Below are positions 5,247-5,718 of a stretch of 5,718 nucleotides of DNA, one piece after another (positions within the stretch are counted from its first letter, which is position 1; each line of letters begins with the position of its first letter). The DNA lies in NCBI GenBank assembly GCA_031289975.1, contig JAITOM010000287.1, positions 1 through 5,718 on the forward strand, written 5' to 3'. Under the pieces are notes generated by a model that was not told where the DNA came from, did no database searches, and was given only the letters and a program-made list of their open reading frames with translations. This DNA is from Methanobrevibacter sp. GTDB lineage: Archaea; Methanobacteriota; Methanobacteria; Methanobacteriales; Methanobacteriaceae. The position numbers were made by a program, and so were the translations under genes.

Positions 5247-5718
5247 CTTAACAAATTTCTATTTAATAATTCCAAGCTATTCTATTTAACAATTCAAAAA
5301 TACTACTAAATATATTATTTTTCTTTAATTTCCAGAGACTATCCAATGATTATTTTTATCAAAATTTTAAAATCTTTTATTTCATAAAGTAGATAATATA
5401 ATAAACTTTAAATATGAATTAATCTTATAAAATGATATTTATATCTAAATTAAAATTATTTTAAAGATTAATTTGATAGTCTAAAAATTTAATAAAAATC
5501 AAAATTGAATTTTTAATAATTTTAAATTAATTATTAATAGTTTTAATATAATAATATGATAGTTAACTAATAATATTTAATTTATAATTTAATTAATAGT
5601 CATTTTGGAAAAGTTCTTAAATTTTGGATGATAATTTTTTTTATTAAATTATTTAATTTTAAATATTAATTTATAAAAATCTATAATTTTAAATTTTAAA
5701 TAATATGAATTTATTTTA
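5247..5718. other. AT-rich intergenic region after RaSEA, no gene seen
   Basis: Stop codons are dense in all frames, and I see no tRNA-like or other RNA structure. A 16-nt direct repeat with one mismatch (5257-5272 and 5280-5295, 23-bp period) sits just after the gene. A run of eight T is at 5635-5642. It may hold the promoter of a gene to the right, but no site stands out. Confidence 0.5.
5311..5330 (+). terminator. T-rich terminator candidate for hemB-RaSEA
   Basis: A pyrimidine tract, TTTTTCTTT (5318-5326), within T-rich sequence about 70 nt after the RaSEA stop. This is the form expected of an archaeal U-tract terminator. No hairpin is needed or seen. Confidence 0.35.

Noticed and set aside
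5247..5718. Small RNA or short gene after RaSEA
   Set aside because: Only AT-rich sequence with dense stops; palindromes there are no more than composition would give.

Overview
The window reads as a chromosomal segment of a very AT-rich methanogenic archaeon, most likely a Methanobacteriales member such as Methanobrevibacter or Methanosphaera. This rests on three genes: a secreted, Asn-rich beta-helix adhesin-like protein ending its helix in an ADCNWWG motif, an archaeal HemB, and RaSEA, a radical SAM enzyme of archaeosine synthesis that is known only from Archaea. The genus is an inference.

Layout, left to right. Positions 1-117 (+) are the 3' end of a group II intron: a textbook 34-nt domain V (43-76), a three-nucleotide linker and a domain VI (80-114) with a bulged branch-point adenosine at 111, ending in AC at 116-117. 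The rest of the intron lies to the left, outside the window. Directly after it, 118-179 is the right-hand 62 nt of an intergenic repeat element; two fuller copies lie at 2628-2785 and 2793-2937. The intron therefore appears to have inserted into a copy of this repeat. Then comes a T-rich terminator region and, on the minus strand, the adhesin-like gene (308-2212) with a strong ribosome binding site.

The 956-base gap 2213-3168 is dense in repeats: the adhesin's AT-rich promoter region, a 30-bp tandem duplication (2441-2500), a pure (CT)15 microsatellite (2515-2544), the two tandem repeat elements (one with a run of 20 A), and the hemB promoter region. On the plus strand hemB (3169-4143) and RaSEA (4173-5246) follow 29 nt apart and are probably one operon: HemB supplies porphobilinogen for F430 and cobamide tetrapyrroles, and RaSEA completes archaeosine at tRNA position 15. 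The last 472 bases are AT-rich, hold no recognisable gene and carry a probable T-rich terminator.

The most notable result is the nesting of a retroelement (group II intron) in a mobile-looking repeat, with further copies of that repeat on the other side of a surface-protein gene. The left half (1-2950) looks like a variable surface/mobile region; the right half is ordinary housekeeping sequence.
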